A DNA stretch of 64,000 bases from Acidobacteria bacterium UBA2990 (lineage in GTDB: Bacteria; Acidobacteriota; Vicinamibacteria; Vicinamibacterales; UBA8438). Under the pieces are notes generated by a model that was not told the origin of the DNA, made no database searches, and saw only the letters and a program-made list of their open reading frames with translations. The translations under genes and the position numbers were made by a program. Each line of letters opens with the position of its first letter. Positions within the stretch are counted from its first letter, which is position 1. The DNA is taken from contig DEAE01000024.1 of the NCBI GenBank assembly GCA_002347025.1, forward strand, positions 113,049 to 177,048, in the 5' to 3' direction. This document shows positions 53,253-62,731 of the stretch, one piece after another.

Positions 53253-54224
53253 TTACTCGTGGCGGTCGTCCCGGTCATGCCACGCCCTGAGTTCAGTCAA
53301 AATAGATTGTAGGTCGTCCGGAAGAGGTACTCTAAAGGCCACTTTTCGACCATCTCGAGGATGTGAGAAAGCGATGTGCCAGGCGTGCAGAAAGGGGCGC
53401 TCGAGCGTCTTTAGGATGCTGTGGTCTCCAGCTAGATGACGACGTACCCCGCCATAGACAGAATCACCTACGACCGGGTGTCCGATACTGTTCAAATGGA
53501 CACGGATTTGGTGAGTTCGTCCTGTGGCAATGGCGATCGTGGCAAGCGTGAGGCCACGCAGCCGCTCTGAGCCGGTAACTCTGGTTACTGCCGACCGGGC
53601 TCTTCTTGCCCGGGTGGAGATTTTTTGCCTGTTTACTGGATCTCGACCGAGGGGTGTGTCAATTCGGCGACCAGTGTTTAGAAGGCCCCAGACCAAGGCG
53701 ATGTACTCTTTGTCGACTTTTCGATCGGCGAACTGTCGAGACAGTTCATTGTGAGCAGAATCGTTCTTGGCAATCACCATAACCCCAGATGTCCCGCGGT
53801 CAAGACGGTGGACAATGCCTGGACGTTGTACTCCACCAATTCCGCTAAGCCCAGTGACATGATGGAGAAGGGCATTGACGAGAGTGCCTTGTTTATGGCC
53901 CGCAGCAGGGTGGACCACCATGCCGGCCGGTTTGTTGACCACAACGAGGTCAGAATCGTCGTGGATGATAGCGAGTGGTAGCGCTTCTGCAACTGGGATG
54001 GCAGGAGCTGGAGGAGGTATAGTCAGATCGACGATGTCCCCAGAGTGTACGGAATGGCTGGAACGAACCTGTTTACGGTTGAGTCGCACGTTTCCATCGC
54101 GAATCAGTCGTTGAATTTCAGACCGCGAGTGTTCAGGTAGAAGTGCAGTTACAAATTGGTCAAGTCTAGAACCATGGTGTTCCCCAGTGACGTTCAGCGT
54201 CTGAGATAGATCGGCGGAGTGCAT
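53253..54224 (-). CDS. rluD: Ribosomal large-subunit pseudouridine synthase, RluD-type
   Basis: Makes pseudouridines in helix 69 of 23S rRNA. An N-terminal S4 RNA-binding domain (about residues 17-75: SRLDQFVTALLPEHSRSEIQRLI, VRLNRKQV) is followed by the catalytic domain with VVNKPAGMVVHPAAGH and the active-site Asp in GIVHRLDRGTSGVMVIAK near residue 138. GRTHQIRVHLNSIGHPVVGD and RPFLHAWHIAFSHPRDG complete the family pattern. The 323 residues are normal. Same strand as lgt, 60 bases downstream of it. Confidence 0.95.
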   Translation of the reverse strand: MHSADLSQTLNVTGEHHGSRLDQFVTALLPEHSRSEIQRLIRDGNVRLNRKQVRSSHSVHSGDIVDLTIPPPAPAIPVAEALPLAIIHDDSDLVVVNKPAGMVVHPAAGHKQGTLVNALLHHVTGLSGIGGVQRPGIVHRLDRGTSGVMVIAKNDSAHNELSRQFADRKVDKEYIALVWGLLNTGRRIDTPLGRDPVNRQKISTRARRARSAVTRVTGSERLRGLTLATIAIATGRTHQIRVHLNSIGHPVVGDSVYGGVRRHLAGDHSILKTLERPFLHAWHIAFSHPRDGRKVAFRVPLPDDLQSILTELRAWHDRDDRHE

Positions 54225-54284
54225 CGGGTGGTGTCCTGGTTAAGTCCCGTTGCAAGCAGTCATTTCTATTCTATTACTAGTGGG

Positions 54285-55088
54285 CTAGGCGTTTGCTCTC
54301 GACGATGCATCTGTTGATCCAAGATGCAGCCTGAGGTACACCAGCATTGCGAGACTGGCCGGTACGATCAAGGCAGAGACGAACTGCGAAGTGGGGATGG
54401 TTTCGAAGACGAGGCCGCGCGGGTCCCCTCGGTAGAATTCGATGGTAAATCTAGCGACACCGTAGAGCAGAAGATAGGTCCAGAAGGTTCTGCCTGGGAA
54501 AGAGCGCCAACGCCGCTCACCGGCAAGCAGTATAGCCAAGATGAACAGCATGGTCACTGCTTCGTAGGCCTGGGTGGGGTGGAGTGGGATTCCTAGTGGG
54601 GTTCCAACATTGGCCGCGGCCAACGTGTTGCTAAATGTTATACCCCAAGGTGAGTCAGTGGCTTGGCCGTAACAACACCCAGCCATTAGGCAACCCATGC
54701 GACCCACGGCTTGGCCAAGGGCAATGCCAGGGGCAAATAGGTCGCATGTAGTCCAGAATGGAAGTTGGTAGTTAAAGATGTACCACCAAGCAACTGGCAC
54801 TGCTACGAGTAGGCCGCCGTAGTAAACCCCTCCAGATTTAAGCAAGACTAGCAGCTGTCCCGGATCGCTTGTGAACCTGTCGAATTCGACTATGAACAGC
54901 ATCAGTTTGGCGCCAATAAGCGCGCTGATTATGATGACAATGCCAAGATCCAGAACCCTTTGTCCGTTCAACCCGGCTTTGTCGGCTCTGTACAGTGCGA
55001 AGCGCAATCCTACGATATACGCGGTTGCTAGTAAAACACCGTAGCTGTATATGCTGAGTGGGCCCAGCTCAAGTAGAAGTGGGTACAT
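54285..55088 (-). CDS. lgt: Prolipoprotein diacylglyceryl transferase
   Basis: Adds diacylglycerol to the lipobox cysteine, the first step of lipoprotein maturation. Seven or so membrane segments over 267 residues. The conserved GGVYYGGLLVAVPVAWW, ALGQAVGRMGCLMAGCCYG (with the essential Arg) and FTIEFYRGDPRG are present. The ATG at 55088 overlaps the end of lspA by 20 bases, so lspA and lgt are translated in series. This operon serves the lipoproteins seen in this window, including the HEAT-cyclophilin and TPR proteins. Confidence 0.96.
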   Translation of the reverse strand: MYPLLLELGPLSIYSYGVLLATAYIVGLRFALYRADKAGLNGQRVLDLGIVIIISALIGAKLMLFIVEFDRFTSDPGQLLVLLKSGGVYYGGLLVAVPVAWWYIFNYQLPFWTTCDLFAPGIALGQAVGRMGCLMAGCCYGQATDSPWGITFSNTLAAANVGTPLGIPLHPTQAYEAVTMLFILAILLAGERRWRSFPGRTFWTYLLLYGVARFTIEFYRGDPRGLVFETIPTSQFVSALIVPASLAMLVYLRLHLGSTDASSRANA

Positions 55089-55629
55089 TGTCTGTTGCCA
55101 GGAACATGTCCATGATCAGAAGGCAGGCTCCAACTGTGATTGCTGAATCAGCCACATTGAATGCCCAGAAGTGAATGTTACCCCAGTACACGTCGATGAA
55201 ATCGATAACATAGCCCAAAAAAGCTCGGTCAATTAGGTTGCCGATAGCCCCGCCTAGGATTAGTGCTAATCCAGTTCGAGAAAGAGTTTCGTGGACTTCG
55301 ACTCGCCATGCGTAAAATCCTATGGCTGCCAATGCTGCCAATGCAACACTGGTCATGAGGACGCGTTTGTAGGCCAGATCGACCACGTTTAGAAACCCAA
55401 AGGCTGCGCCGGTGTTGCGCACATGCACGAGATTCAGGGAGCCCGGCACGATCTCGATAGCATCGTTTAGCTGGACGTATGTTTGGACTAAGTGTTTGGT
55501 GAGTTGGTCGAGAGCTAGAATGATTATTGTTATAGCTCCCATGACCTGTCGAGACATGGGACTTGATGATAGTTTCTGGTTGGTCTTGGGTGATTGAGTC
55601 ATCATCGGCTGTTTCTTGGAGGGCATCAT
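55069..55629 (-). CDS. lspA: Lipoprotein signal peptidase (signal peptidase II)
   Basis: Aspartyl protease that cuts prolipoproteins before the modified cysteine. Four membrane segments; NLVHVRNTGAAFGFL, GGAIGNLIDRAFLGYVIDFID (first catalytic Asp) and FNVADSAITVG (second catalytic Asp) are the family motifs. The 186 residues include a 25-residue polar N-terminal extension before the first membrane segment. The ATG at 55629 overlaps the ileS stop in an ATGA arrangement, the classical ileS-lspA coupling. Confidence 0.96.
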   Translation of the reverse strand: MMPSKKQPMMTQSPKTNQKLSSSPMSRQVMGAITIIILALDQLTKHLVQTYVQLNDAIEIVPGSLNLVHVRNTGAAFGFLNVVDLAYKRVLMTSVALAALAAIGFYAWRVEVHETLSRTGLALILGGAIGNLIDRAFLGYVIDFIDVYWGNIHFWAFNVADSAITVGACLLIMDMFLATDNVPTST

Positions 55630-58475
55630 GTGTCCAAACCAGTCGTCGGCAAGTTCATCTCGGCTAAGGCATCCGTGCAGCGATTACATATCTGCTCTTC
55701 GGCTGAGTCTAGGTTAGCTTGTGGTGGCAACACCCAGCGCCAGCAGCGTGGACACTTGGTGCCGTTGATGCGATTTACCTCAATCTGGGCGCTTCCTGTT
55801 TCGTCGTGATAGATGATTGTGTGTGAGGTCGGCTCCTGGATTTCTGAGGTTTTCTTTACCGAGACCGATGAGGTGATGAACAATGCTGGGAGTTCCCCTT
55901 GGTAGGTTTCTAGAATTTCTCCGAGTTCGCCCTCGGCGGTCAGTGTGACCTCGGCTTCTAGTGAAGTACCAACTACCTTGTTCTGTCTGAGTTTCTCTAG
56001 CTGTCCGTTTACAGCATCACGCAGTCCTATAAGCTGTGTCCAGCGTTCAACCACCGCCTTATCTGATAGCAATTCGGCAATGGTTGGAAGGTCTGATAAA
56101 TGGACGCTTTCAACTTTGGGGCTAGGTAGGTTGCGCCATAAATCGTCACAGGTGACGGGTAGGATTGGAGCTAACAGTTTTGTAAGGCCCTCTACAATGA
56201 TGTGAATGGCGGTTTGTGCCGAGCGTCGAGCACTTGAGTCAGAGCCAAATGTATAGAGTCGGTCTTTGGAAATATCAATATAGAAAGAGCTTAGGTCTAC
56301 TGTTATGTAGTTGTTCAATGTGTGTACGACGGTCTGAAACTCGTAGCGGTCGTAGGCTCTCAAGACCCGAGTGGTTATTTCACCAAAGCGTGCCAGAGCG
56401 TAGCGGTCCACCTCGCATAGCGTGTCGAGTGTAAGCGCATTGGTGAATGGGTCAAAGTCGTATAGGTTAGCCGCGAGGATGCGGAGTGTGTTGCGTATCT
56501 TTCTGTAGGCTTCGATTACACGGTCGAGAATACGTGGCCCGATCCTTACTTCTTCTCGATAGTCGACCATCGAGACCCAGAGTCGCAAAATTTCAGCGCC
56601 ACTTCGCTGAATTATAGTTTGCGGTTCGATTGTATTTCCTACTGACTTGGACATCTTACGCCCGGATTCATCGACTACGAAACCATGCGTAATTACCTGC
56701 TTGTATGGAGCGGAGTCTCGAGTTCCCAGGCCAACTAGGAGAGAGCTGTGAAACCAACCTCTGTATTGGTCGCTGCCCTCTAGATACACCATGGCAGGCC
56801 ATCCCAATTTAGGATGCTCACCTAGCACACCTTCATGGCTTGAGCCTGAGTCGAACCAGACATCAAGAATGTCCCGTTCGCGTTCGAAATTGGTTCCATG
56901 GCATTTGGAGCAGTGCAGGTCGGATGGCAAGAATTCAGCGATGTCTAGTTCGTACCAGGCATCGGCACCGTTAGTGGAGAAAATAGCGGCAGCGCGTTCT
57001 ATTAGTTCGGTGGTTAGCTGCGCCTCGCCGCAAGCTGTGCAGGTGACAGCAGGGATCGGGACTCCCCATGATCGCTGTCTTGAAATGCACCAATCTGGTC
57101 GATTAGCGAGCATGTTGTGGATGCGTTCTTCCCCCCAAGTTGGAAACCATTCGACGTGCTTAATGGAGGTCAGCGCTTTCTCACGGAGTTTGTCCGTATC
57201 CATGGAGATGAACCATTGCCAGGTAGCTAAGAAGATGACCGGTCGGTTACAACGCCAGCAATGCGGGTAGGTGTGGGTGATAGTTTCTCGGTGCCAGAGG
57301 AGTCCGGCCTTGCCTAGGGCCTCTTCTACCTTGGGATTCGCGTCGAAGACTTTCTCGCCACCAACTACTGGCACTTCATCCTCGAATCGACCTGATGGCC
57401 CAATAGGGGCGTAGATGTCTAGCCCGTAGCGAACCCCAGTGTTGTAATCGTCTGCCCCATGCCCTGGTGCTGTGTGCACCGCACCCGTTCCCTGATCGAG
57501 AGTTACATAGTCGGCGAGCACCCCGACCGAATCTCGTCCATAAAGTGGGTGTATGAATTTTAGGCCATCAAATTCTCGGCCTTTTAGGCTTGCAAGCTGC
57601 CTACCGAATGTTCTGCCCGCTGCCAAGGCTACCTTATCGCTTAATTGCTCGGCGATTATCACTGCACCATCGGTAACTTCGTAAATGCCGTAGTCGAGAT
57701 TAGGGTGAAAGGCAACTGCAAGGTTGGAAGGGATGGTCCATGGGGTAGTGGTCCAGATAAGAACAGATATCTTGCGGTTTTCGAGGCATGAGTCTTTTTG
57801 GATGAGCGTAGGAGCTGATTCAGCATGAAGCGGGAATTCTACGTAGATTGATGGTGACGTGTGATTTTCGTATTCTACCTCGGCTTCAGCCAGAGCTGTG
57901 CGGCAACGCAGGCACCAGTGCACGGGCTTCTTGCCCTTGTAGACCATGCCTTTTTCAACGAATCGACCCAGTGCCCGAACGATTGCTGCTTGGTAGTCAG
58001 GTGTCATCGTTAGGTACGGACGCGTCCAATCTCCAAACACCCCCAGTCGTTGAAAGTCGGCTGATTGTAGGTCCACAAATTTCTTAGCGTAGCGTCGGCA
58101 GGCTCGCCTGAAATCTGCTGTGGTCAATTGGCGCTTCTTGCTTCCTAATTCTTTGTCTACCTTTAGTTCGATTGGTAGACCGTGACAGTCCCAACCAGGG
58201 ACATAGGGAGCGTCGAAACCTGACATTGTCCGAGACTTTACAATGAAGTCCTTGAGGATCTTGTTCAGTGCGTGCCCAATGTGAATCTTGCCATTGGCAT
58301 AGGGGGGGCCATCGTGCAGAACGAATTTTGGGGAGCCGGCTCTTCGTTCACGGATTCGTTCGTACAACCCCATCTCGTTCCAGCGCGCTAGAGCCGCCGG
58401 TTCCGTTTCTTGGAGGTTAGCTCTCATGGGGAAGCTAGTTTGTGGGAGGTTGAGGGTTTTCTTCCATTCAGTCAT
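55626..58475 (-). CDS. ileS: Isoleucyl-tRNA synthetase
   Basis: Class I synthetase that charges tRNA-Ile. HIGHALNKIL near residue 63 and KMSKSVGNT near 607 are the class I signatures. The CP1 editing domain (WTTTPWTIPSNLA, HTAPGHGADDYNTG) lies between, and a C-terminal zinc-binding part ends the protein (CPRCWRW and CNRC). I chose the ATG at 58475, giving MTEWKKTLNLPQTSFPMRANL like other bacterial IleS; ATGs at 58487 and 58514 are in frame. A TACAAT -10 box lies only 10 bases before 58475, which also favours this start and a near-leaderless mRNA. lspA follows with a 4-base overlap. Confidence 0.97.
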   Translation of the reverse strand: MTEWKKTLNLPQTSFPMRANLQETEPAALARWNEMGLYERIRERRAGSPKFVLHDGPPYANGKIHIGHALNKILKDFIVKSRTMSGFDAPYVPGWDCHGLPIELKVDKELGSKKRQLTTADFRRACRRYAKKFVDLQSADFQRLGVFGDWTRPYLTMTPDYQAAIVRALGRFVEKGMVYKGKKPVHWCLRCRTALAEAEVEYENHTSPSIYVEFPLHAESAPTLIQKDSCLENRKISVLIWTTTPWTIPSNLAVAFHPNLDYGIYEVTDGAVIIAEQLSDKVALAAGRTFGRQLASLKGREFDGLKFIHPLYGRDSVGVLADYVTLDQGTGAVHTAPGHGADDYNTGVRYGLDIYAPIGPSGRFEDEVPVVGGEKVFDANPKVEEALGKAGLLWHRETITHTYPHCWRCNRPVIFLATWQWFISMDTDKLREKALTSIKHVEWFPTWGEERIHNMLANRPDWCISRQRSWGVPIPAVTCTACGEAQLTTELIERAAAIFSTNGADAWYELDIAEFLPSDLHCSKCHGTNFERERDILDVWFDSGSSHEGVLGEHPKLGWPAMVYLEGSDQYRGWFHSSLLVGLGTRDSAPYKQVITHGFVVDESGRKMSKSVGNTIEPQTIIQRSGAEILRLWVSMVDYREEVRIGPRILDRVIEAYRKIRNTLRILAANLYDFDPFTNALTLDTLCEVDRYALARFGEITTRVLRAYDRYEFQTVVHTLNNYITVDLSSFYIDISKDRLYTFGSDSSARRSAQTAIHIIVEGLTKLLAPILPVTCDDLWRNLPSPKVESVHLSDLPTIAELLSDKAVVERWTQLIGLRDAVNGQLEKLRQNKVVGTSLEAEVTLTAEGELGEILETYQGELPALFITSSVSVKKTSEIQEPTSHTIIYHDETGSAQIEVNRINGTKCPRCWRWVLPPQANLDSAEEQICNRCTDALAEMNLPTTGLDT

Positions 58476-59133
58476 CGAGGTTTTCATTGTAGTGCATGGG
58501 GTCGACTCGTCCACTAATCACGTCTGTTAAGGGTATTCCACCGTTTGTTGCAGTGGTTGGCGGTTTTAGTGCAATTTGTCGTTCTAATGTAGAGGTTGAG
58601 ACTCATAGATTCCTAACCGTTGCTTGACTGTTGGGGACAACCCACGGAGGATCTCCGCAGTAGCCTAGGGTTCCGACTACTGCGTTCTGGGGTTTACTCT
58701 CGACTTCAATCAGAACGGCCAAGAGGTCGATGCGTGTTTGTTCTTGAGAGGGATTTGACTGGTTGTGAGTGTGCTCTAGTGAGCTGTTCGGTTGGTCGAC
58801 TGCCCGGGTAGTTCTGGCCTTGGTCGTGAGGGTTGTTGGTAGGGGGTGTCGCCGAAACATATGTCTACTGCAACAGAGTCGACATTGGGGGGACACTGCA
58901 ATTTTGCACTGGATCGGAGGTTGGTCTTGAAGCAGTTCTGGAATTGGCTCTCCGTTGGCTTGAAACAAATTGCTATTTTGGGTGAAGAAATTACTTGAGT
59001 GGTCATAGACTCCATTGCCACGAAATCCTGACTTTTATATGTGTGGCATGGATACCGCTTGCATCACCTCCCGGTAGACTTTGCAGTCTGATTAGTGTTT
59101 CACAATGGTAAGAGAACTAGGTCCGTCTAAGCG
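58476..59133. other. Gene-free divergent region between ileS and the HAD gene
   Basis: About 650 bases. Minus-strand frames at 58603-58968 and 58776-59021 overlap each other and have no domain or start signal. The ileS promoter lies at its left end: TACAAT on the minus strand at 58486-58491, with TGGACG 16 bases upstream as a possible -35. Nothing else is recognised. Confidence 0.4.
58486..58491 (-). promoter_or_regulatory. Probable -10 box of ileS
   Basis: TACAAT on the minus strand, 10 bases before the ATG at 58475; a partial -35 (TGGACG) stands 16 bases upstream. Transcription would begin about three bases before the start codon. Confidence 0.45.
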
Positions 59134-59838
59134 ATGACTCCGGCAACAACAGCAATTTTCTTCGACGTCGATTTTACGTTGATATATCCGAAATCCACTT
59201 TCGATGTTGGCGGGTATCAGTCGTTTGGTGCGAGGCATGGTTTAAGCGTCAGTCTAGACCCTGAAAGGTTTACTGCTGCAATAGCTACGGCATCGACAGA
59301 ACTAGATAGAGGCGGTGATTTGGTTCATAGATCGGAACCGTTTGTTCGGTTTGCTCGAAGGGTTTTAGAAGAGATGGGAGGGCAGGGCCCAGGGCTCGAT
59401 ACCTGTGCCCGTGAGATATATGGGGAGTGGGCCGAATGCCGGCATTTTTCCTTATATGACGATGTCAAATCGGTGCTAAGCGAGCTTCACGAGCGAGGGC
59501 TGAGGTTGGGATTGATTTCGAACACCCATCGCTCTCTTGAGCTGTTTCAGCGGCATTTTGGTCTCGACTTCTTGTTCAGTAGTGTGATTTCGTCACGTGT
59601 GCATGGTTACATGAAGCCGCATCCAAGCATCTTTAGAGCAGCATTGCATCGGATCGGCGCCACAGCGGACGAAGCCCTGATGGTGGGCGATAGTATGAAG
59701 CACGATGTTTTGGGGGCGCGCCAAGTTGGTATGGGGGCAGTATTGTTAGCTCGTTCCGGCCTAGTTGGAGATCGACCTCAGGAGATTCCGGTGATTTCGA
59801 GCCTGTTTGAGCTTCCAGCTCTGTTAGCGACCGGTTGA
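59134..59838 (+). CDS. HAD-family phosphatase
   Basis: Haloacid-dehalogenase-type phosphohydrolase with a helical cap. Motif I FFDVDFTLIYP (nucleophile and acid Asp), motif II LGLISNTHRS, motif III Lys in GYMKPHPSIF and motif IV VGDSMKHDVLGARQVG are in order. The 234 residues and the C1 cap (about 20-95) resemble YjjG-like/pyrimidine-nucleotidase and phosphoglycolate-phosphatase-type members. Substrate unknown. Single gene on plus, convergent with the HIT gene. Confidence 0.9.
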   Translation: MTPATTAIFFDVDFTLIYPKSTFDVGGYQSFGARHGLSVSLDPERFTAAIATASTELDRGGDLVHRSEPFVRFARRVLEEMGGQGPGLDTCAREIYGEWAECRHFSLYDDVKSVLSELHERGLRLGLISNTHRSLELFQRHFGLDFLFSSVISSRVHGYMKPHPSIFRAALHRIGATADEALMVGDSMKHDVLGARQVGMGAVLLARSGLVGDRPQEIPVISSLFELPALLATG

Positions 59839-59871
59839 GCCAGCTAGTTCCGATGTGATCGCGATCTTGGG

Positions 59872-60219
59872 TTACCCCGGTGGCCAGGTCATGCTGCGTC
59901 CAGCTAATAAGTGTAAATGAATATGGAAAACAGATTGACCGGCACCGTGGTTGCAGTTGAACACCGTGCGGTAGCCGTCTTGGGCGTGTCCGTTGACTTG
60001 GGCTATTTGTGCGGCGCAAAAAATGAGATGTCCAGCTAGAGCTCTATCTTCCGTTTTCAGATCGTTGAGAGTGGATAAGTGCTGGCGGGGAATGATCAAC
60101 ACATGGAAGGGAGCCTGCGGATTGGAATCCTCAAATGCAAGGACCTGGTCGTCTTTAAACACGATCTTCGCGGGTATTTCTCCTGCGGCGATTTTGCAGA
60201 ATAAGCACTCGTTAGCCAT
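59872..60219 (-). CDS. HIT-family nucleotide-binding protein (HINT-like)
   Basis: Purine-nucleoside phosphoramidase-type protein. CLFCKIAAGEIPAKIVFKDD with a zinc Cys pair, FHVLIIPRQHL, and the full histidine triad in SVFHIHLHLLAG. I chose the ATG at 60219 (115 residues) because GGGAGG lies five to six bases upstream and MANECLFCKI is the family start; the frame is open 11 codons further. It is the last gene of a row moaE-moaD-prfA-prmC-HIT. In contrast to the HIT domain at 39131 its triad is intact. Confidence 0.94.
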   Translation of the reverse strand: MANECLFCKIAAGEIPAKIVFKDDQVLAFEDSNPQAPFHVLIIPRQHLSTLNDLKTEDRALAGHLIFCAAQIAQVNGHAQDGYRTVFNCNHGAGQSVFHIHLHLLAGRSMTWPPG

Positions 60220-60336
60220 CGATGCCTCCCGTGGGACAACTGAGTCTAACATTGAGGAGGCTTGGAGTTGTATTGTCCAAGAAAGCTTGATGAATCCAGT
60301 TCATGCTCGGGCCGTCCCTGTGGGTGTAAAAGGGGA

Positions 60337-61200
60337 CTAGCGTTGTTCCGGGTGCCGCATCACCGCAGCGCGAGGGATGCCTTGAAGGTCAGGGTAAACC
60401 GAGACCAGCTGGATTCCAGCTTGTAGTGCGATGGCACTAATGGCAGGGCTCTGACCTGCACCGATTTCCATGACCAGCCATCCCTCAGGGTGCAGTCTGG
60501 ACACGGCGCTTGCCGCGATTGTCCGAGCTGGACCTAGTCCGTCTGGACCACCTGCTAAGGCTGTTAGCGGTTCGAAGAGCTTTATTTCTGGTGCCAGTGT
60601 TTCAATGTCTTGGTCAGACACGTAGGGAGGATTCGAAACTATGAGATCGAAGGGACCTGACAAGCCATCCAGAAAATTTGTTAGGTGGCATGAGACCCGC
60701 GTGGTTAGACCATAGGTGGCGACGTTACGCTGTGCTACGGCGAGTGCTGTTTGGGAAATGTCGGTCGCAGTAATCTGCGCTCTCGGAAATTCGAGTGCTA
60801 GCGCGATGGCGACGCACGCAGAGCCAGTCCCGACATCAGCTATTCGCCATGGGCCTGTCCTATCCTCTAGAAACTTCAGGGTGGTTTCTACCAACAACTC
60901 GGTCTCAGGGCGTGGTATTAAAACATCCCGAGAGACCTCTATCTCAAGTCCCCAAAACTCGCGCGCTCCGGTGATCTGGGCGACCGGCTCCCGTTGGCAT
61001 CGCCGTTTTACAAGTAGGTCGTAACGCGCGTCAAATATCGGCGGGGGAGATTCTGGGCGGCGCATGAGAAAGGTCGCTCGGTTCCAGCCGAGTGCGTGAC
61101 GAGCTAGAACCTCTGCGTCTAATTCTGCCTCGTTTCTGTGTAAACCGGCTTTGGTTAGACGATGACAAGCGACCAAAACTCGCTCGGCCAGTGTCGTCAT
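60337..61200 (-). CDS. prmC: Release-factor glutamine methyltransferase PrmC
   Basis: SAM-dependent N5-methylation of the Gln in the GGQ motif of RF1 and RF2. N-terminal helical domain, DVLIPRPETELLVE, the SAM loop IADVGTGSACVAIALALEFP and the catalytic VSNPPYVSDQD. The 288-residue frame starts at a GTG followed at once by ATG (61200), which I use. It directly follows prfA, its substrate gene, with 33 bases between them. Confidence 0.96.
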   Translation of the reverse strand: MTTLAERVLVACHRLTKAGLHRNEAELDAEVLARHALGWNRATFLMRRPESPPPIFDARYDLLVKRRCQREPVAQITGAREFWGLEIEVSRDVLIPRPETELLVETTLKFLEDRTGPWRIADVGTGSACVAIALALEFPRAQITATDISQTALAVAQRNVATYGLTTRVSCHLTNFLDGLSGPFDLIVSNPPYVSDQDIETLAPEIKLFEPLTALAGGPDGLGPARTIAASAVSRLHPEGWLVMEIGAGQSPAISAIALQAGIQLVSVYPDLQGIPRAAVMRHPEQR

Positions 61201-61233
61201 CACGACCCCCAGATTGAGCGTGTAAGAGTGTGT

Positions 61234-62313
61234 TTACGGTTCTGAGGCTTCCTCAACATCCTTCAACATTTCTGCCCTAAAATGTGTTGTTAGCGTCTCA
61301 CTCATTTCTGCTAAATCGCCGTTGAGCATTTCAGGGAGGCGATGACTAGTGAACCCGATGCGATGATCGGTCACACGGTTCTGGGGGAAATTGTAAGTGC
61401 GGATTTTTTCGGAACGCTCACCTGTTCCTACCTGGTTCTTCCGATCCTCAGCAATGGCGTCGTGTTGCTTTTGGAGTTCTATCTCGTAAAGCCGTGAGCG
61501 CAATACTTTCATTGCTTTCGCCTTGTTTTTGATCTGGGATTTTTCGTCCTGTTGGGACACGACCAAACCGGAAGGCAAATGGGTAATTCGGACGGCCGAA
61601 TATGTCGTGTTGACACTTTGGCCACCAGGTCCACTCGAGCAGAAGGTATCGATTCGGAGGTCTTTAGCATCAATCTCTATATCAACCTCCTCAGCTTCAG
61701 GCAGCACGGCAACAGTCGCCGTTGAGGTGTGGATCCGACCACTGGCTTCGGTAGTTGGAACACGTTGTACACGGTGGACACCACTTTCGTATTTCAGCTG
61801 GCTATACACTGCTTGCCCTTCAATTAGTGCGATGACCTCTTTAATCGCTCCGACCCCACTCTCACTAGAGGACATCACGTCAACTTTCCATCCTCTTCTT
61901 TCAGCAAAGCGTGCGTACATCCTGAACAGGTCACCGGCAAACAACCCTGCCTCATCGCCGCCAGTGCCAGCTCGAATTTCAAGCACAACATTCTTTTGGT
62001 CGTTTGGATCGCGAGGAACCAGAAGGAGCTTGATCTCTGCAAGCAAGTTGTCACGTTGTGTAACCAGGTTGCTCAATTCATGTACGGCTAGCTCTTGAAG
62101 GTCAGCATCTGAGCTTCTAGTAAGTTCTTGAGTCTGGGTTATCTCAGTTAGCGTCCCTTTATATCGACGGAATTTTTCCACTACTACTTGAATTTCGGCT
62201 AGTGCCTTCGAATGGGTCCGGTACTGGACCGGGTCGGCATGGATGGCACCATCGCTGAGCATCGCCATTAGCTCGTCATAGCGCATCTCGATAGTCTGTA
62301 GCTTTTCGAACAT
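61234..62313 (-). CDS. prfA: Peptide chain release factor 1
   Basis: Terminates translation at UAG and UAA. The GGQ motif lies in CSSGPGGQSVNTTYSAVRITH near residue 230; LEIRAGTGGDEAGLFAGDLF and the RVPTTEASGRIHTSTATVAV region are present. The PxT codon-recognition loop of RF1 lies inside the latter. I chose the ATG at 62313 (359 residues, MFEKLQTIEMRYDEL) as in the family; a TTG at 62328 is in frame. moaD ends about 40 bases upstream; prmC follows. Confidence 0.97.
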   Translation of the reverse strand: MFEKLQTIEMRYDELMAMLSDGAIHADPVQYRTHSKALAEIQVVVEKFRRYKGTLTEITQTQELTRSSDADLQELAVHELSNLVTQRDNLLAEIKLLLVPRDPNDQKNVVLEIRAGTGGDEAGLFAGDLFRMYARFAERRGWKVDVMSSSESGVGAIKEVIALIEGQAVYSQLKYESGVHRVQRVPTTEASGRIHTSTATVAVLPEAEEVDIEIDAKDLRIDTFCSSGPGGQSVNTTYSAVRITHLPSGLVVSQQDEKSQIKNKAKAMKVLRSRLYEIELQKQHDAIAEDRKNQVGTGERSEKIRTYNFPQNRVTDHRIGFTSHRLPEMLNGDLAEMSETLTTHFRAEMLKDVEEASEP

Positions 62314-62353
62314 GAGACTAAGATCCAAATACCTTGAGGACTGCTCTGTTCTC

Positions 62354-62599
62354 CTATCCGCCTGAGACGGGAGGGAGGAATGCTACCTCATCATCTTCGC
62401 CAACCAGGGCATCCATTCGAGAATATTCAGCGTTGACCGCCGTCGAGATGGAACTTTGATAATTCTTTAGATCTGGGAACTCGTTCAATAAGCCGTTCCA
62501 GACGGCTTGTACAGTAGCACCTTCTTCTACCTGTTGTTCGATTTCTGAGGTGCCAGCTATGTCTCGTAATCTGGCGAATAGGCGGACGTTCACTCGCAT
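62354..62599 (-). CDS. moaD: Molybdopterin synthase sulphur-carrier subunit MoaD
   Basis: Ubiquitin-like small subunit that carries the sulphur for molybdopterin dithiolene. MRVNVRLFARLRDIAG at the start, EVAFLPPVSGG at the end; the C-terminal Gly-Gly is the thiocarboxylation site. The 81 residues are normal. moaE lies 132 bases upstream, so the order is moaE-moaD, the reverse of many operons. Other moa genes are not in the window. Confidence 0.93.
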   Translation of the reverse strand: MRVNVRLFARLRDIAGTSEIEQQVEEGATVQAVWNGLLNEFPDLKNYQSSISTAVNAEYSRMDALVGEDDEVAFLPPVSGG

Positions 62600-62731
62600 G
62601 TTGTTTATCCAGCTGAAGGCTTCATCGCTCCATTTTGGCTTTAGGATTTCAGTTGCTGCATGATATCTGCTGTTCAGGATATTTCCTTGTGCTTCTCTCT
62701 TGTCCCTAGCGTCAGAGTCAAATTAGGCTAT

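Noticed and set aside
58603..58968. 121-codon frame on minus in the ileS-HAD gap
   Set aside because: No ribosome-binding site, no domain, Thr/Arg/Pro-rich, and overlapped by another frame; not supported.
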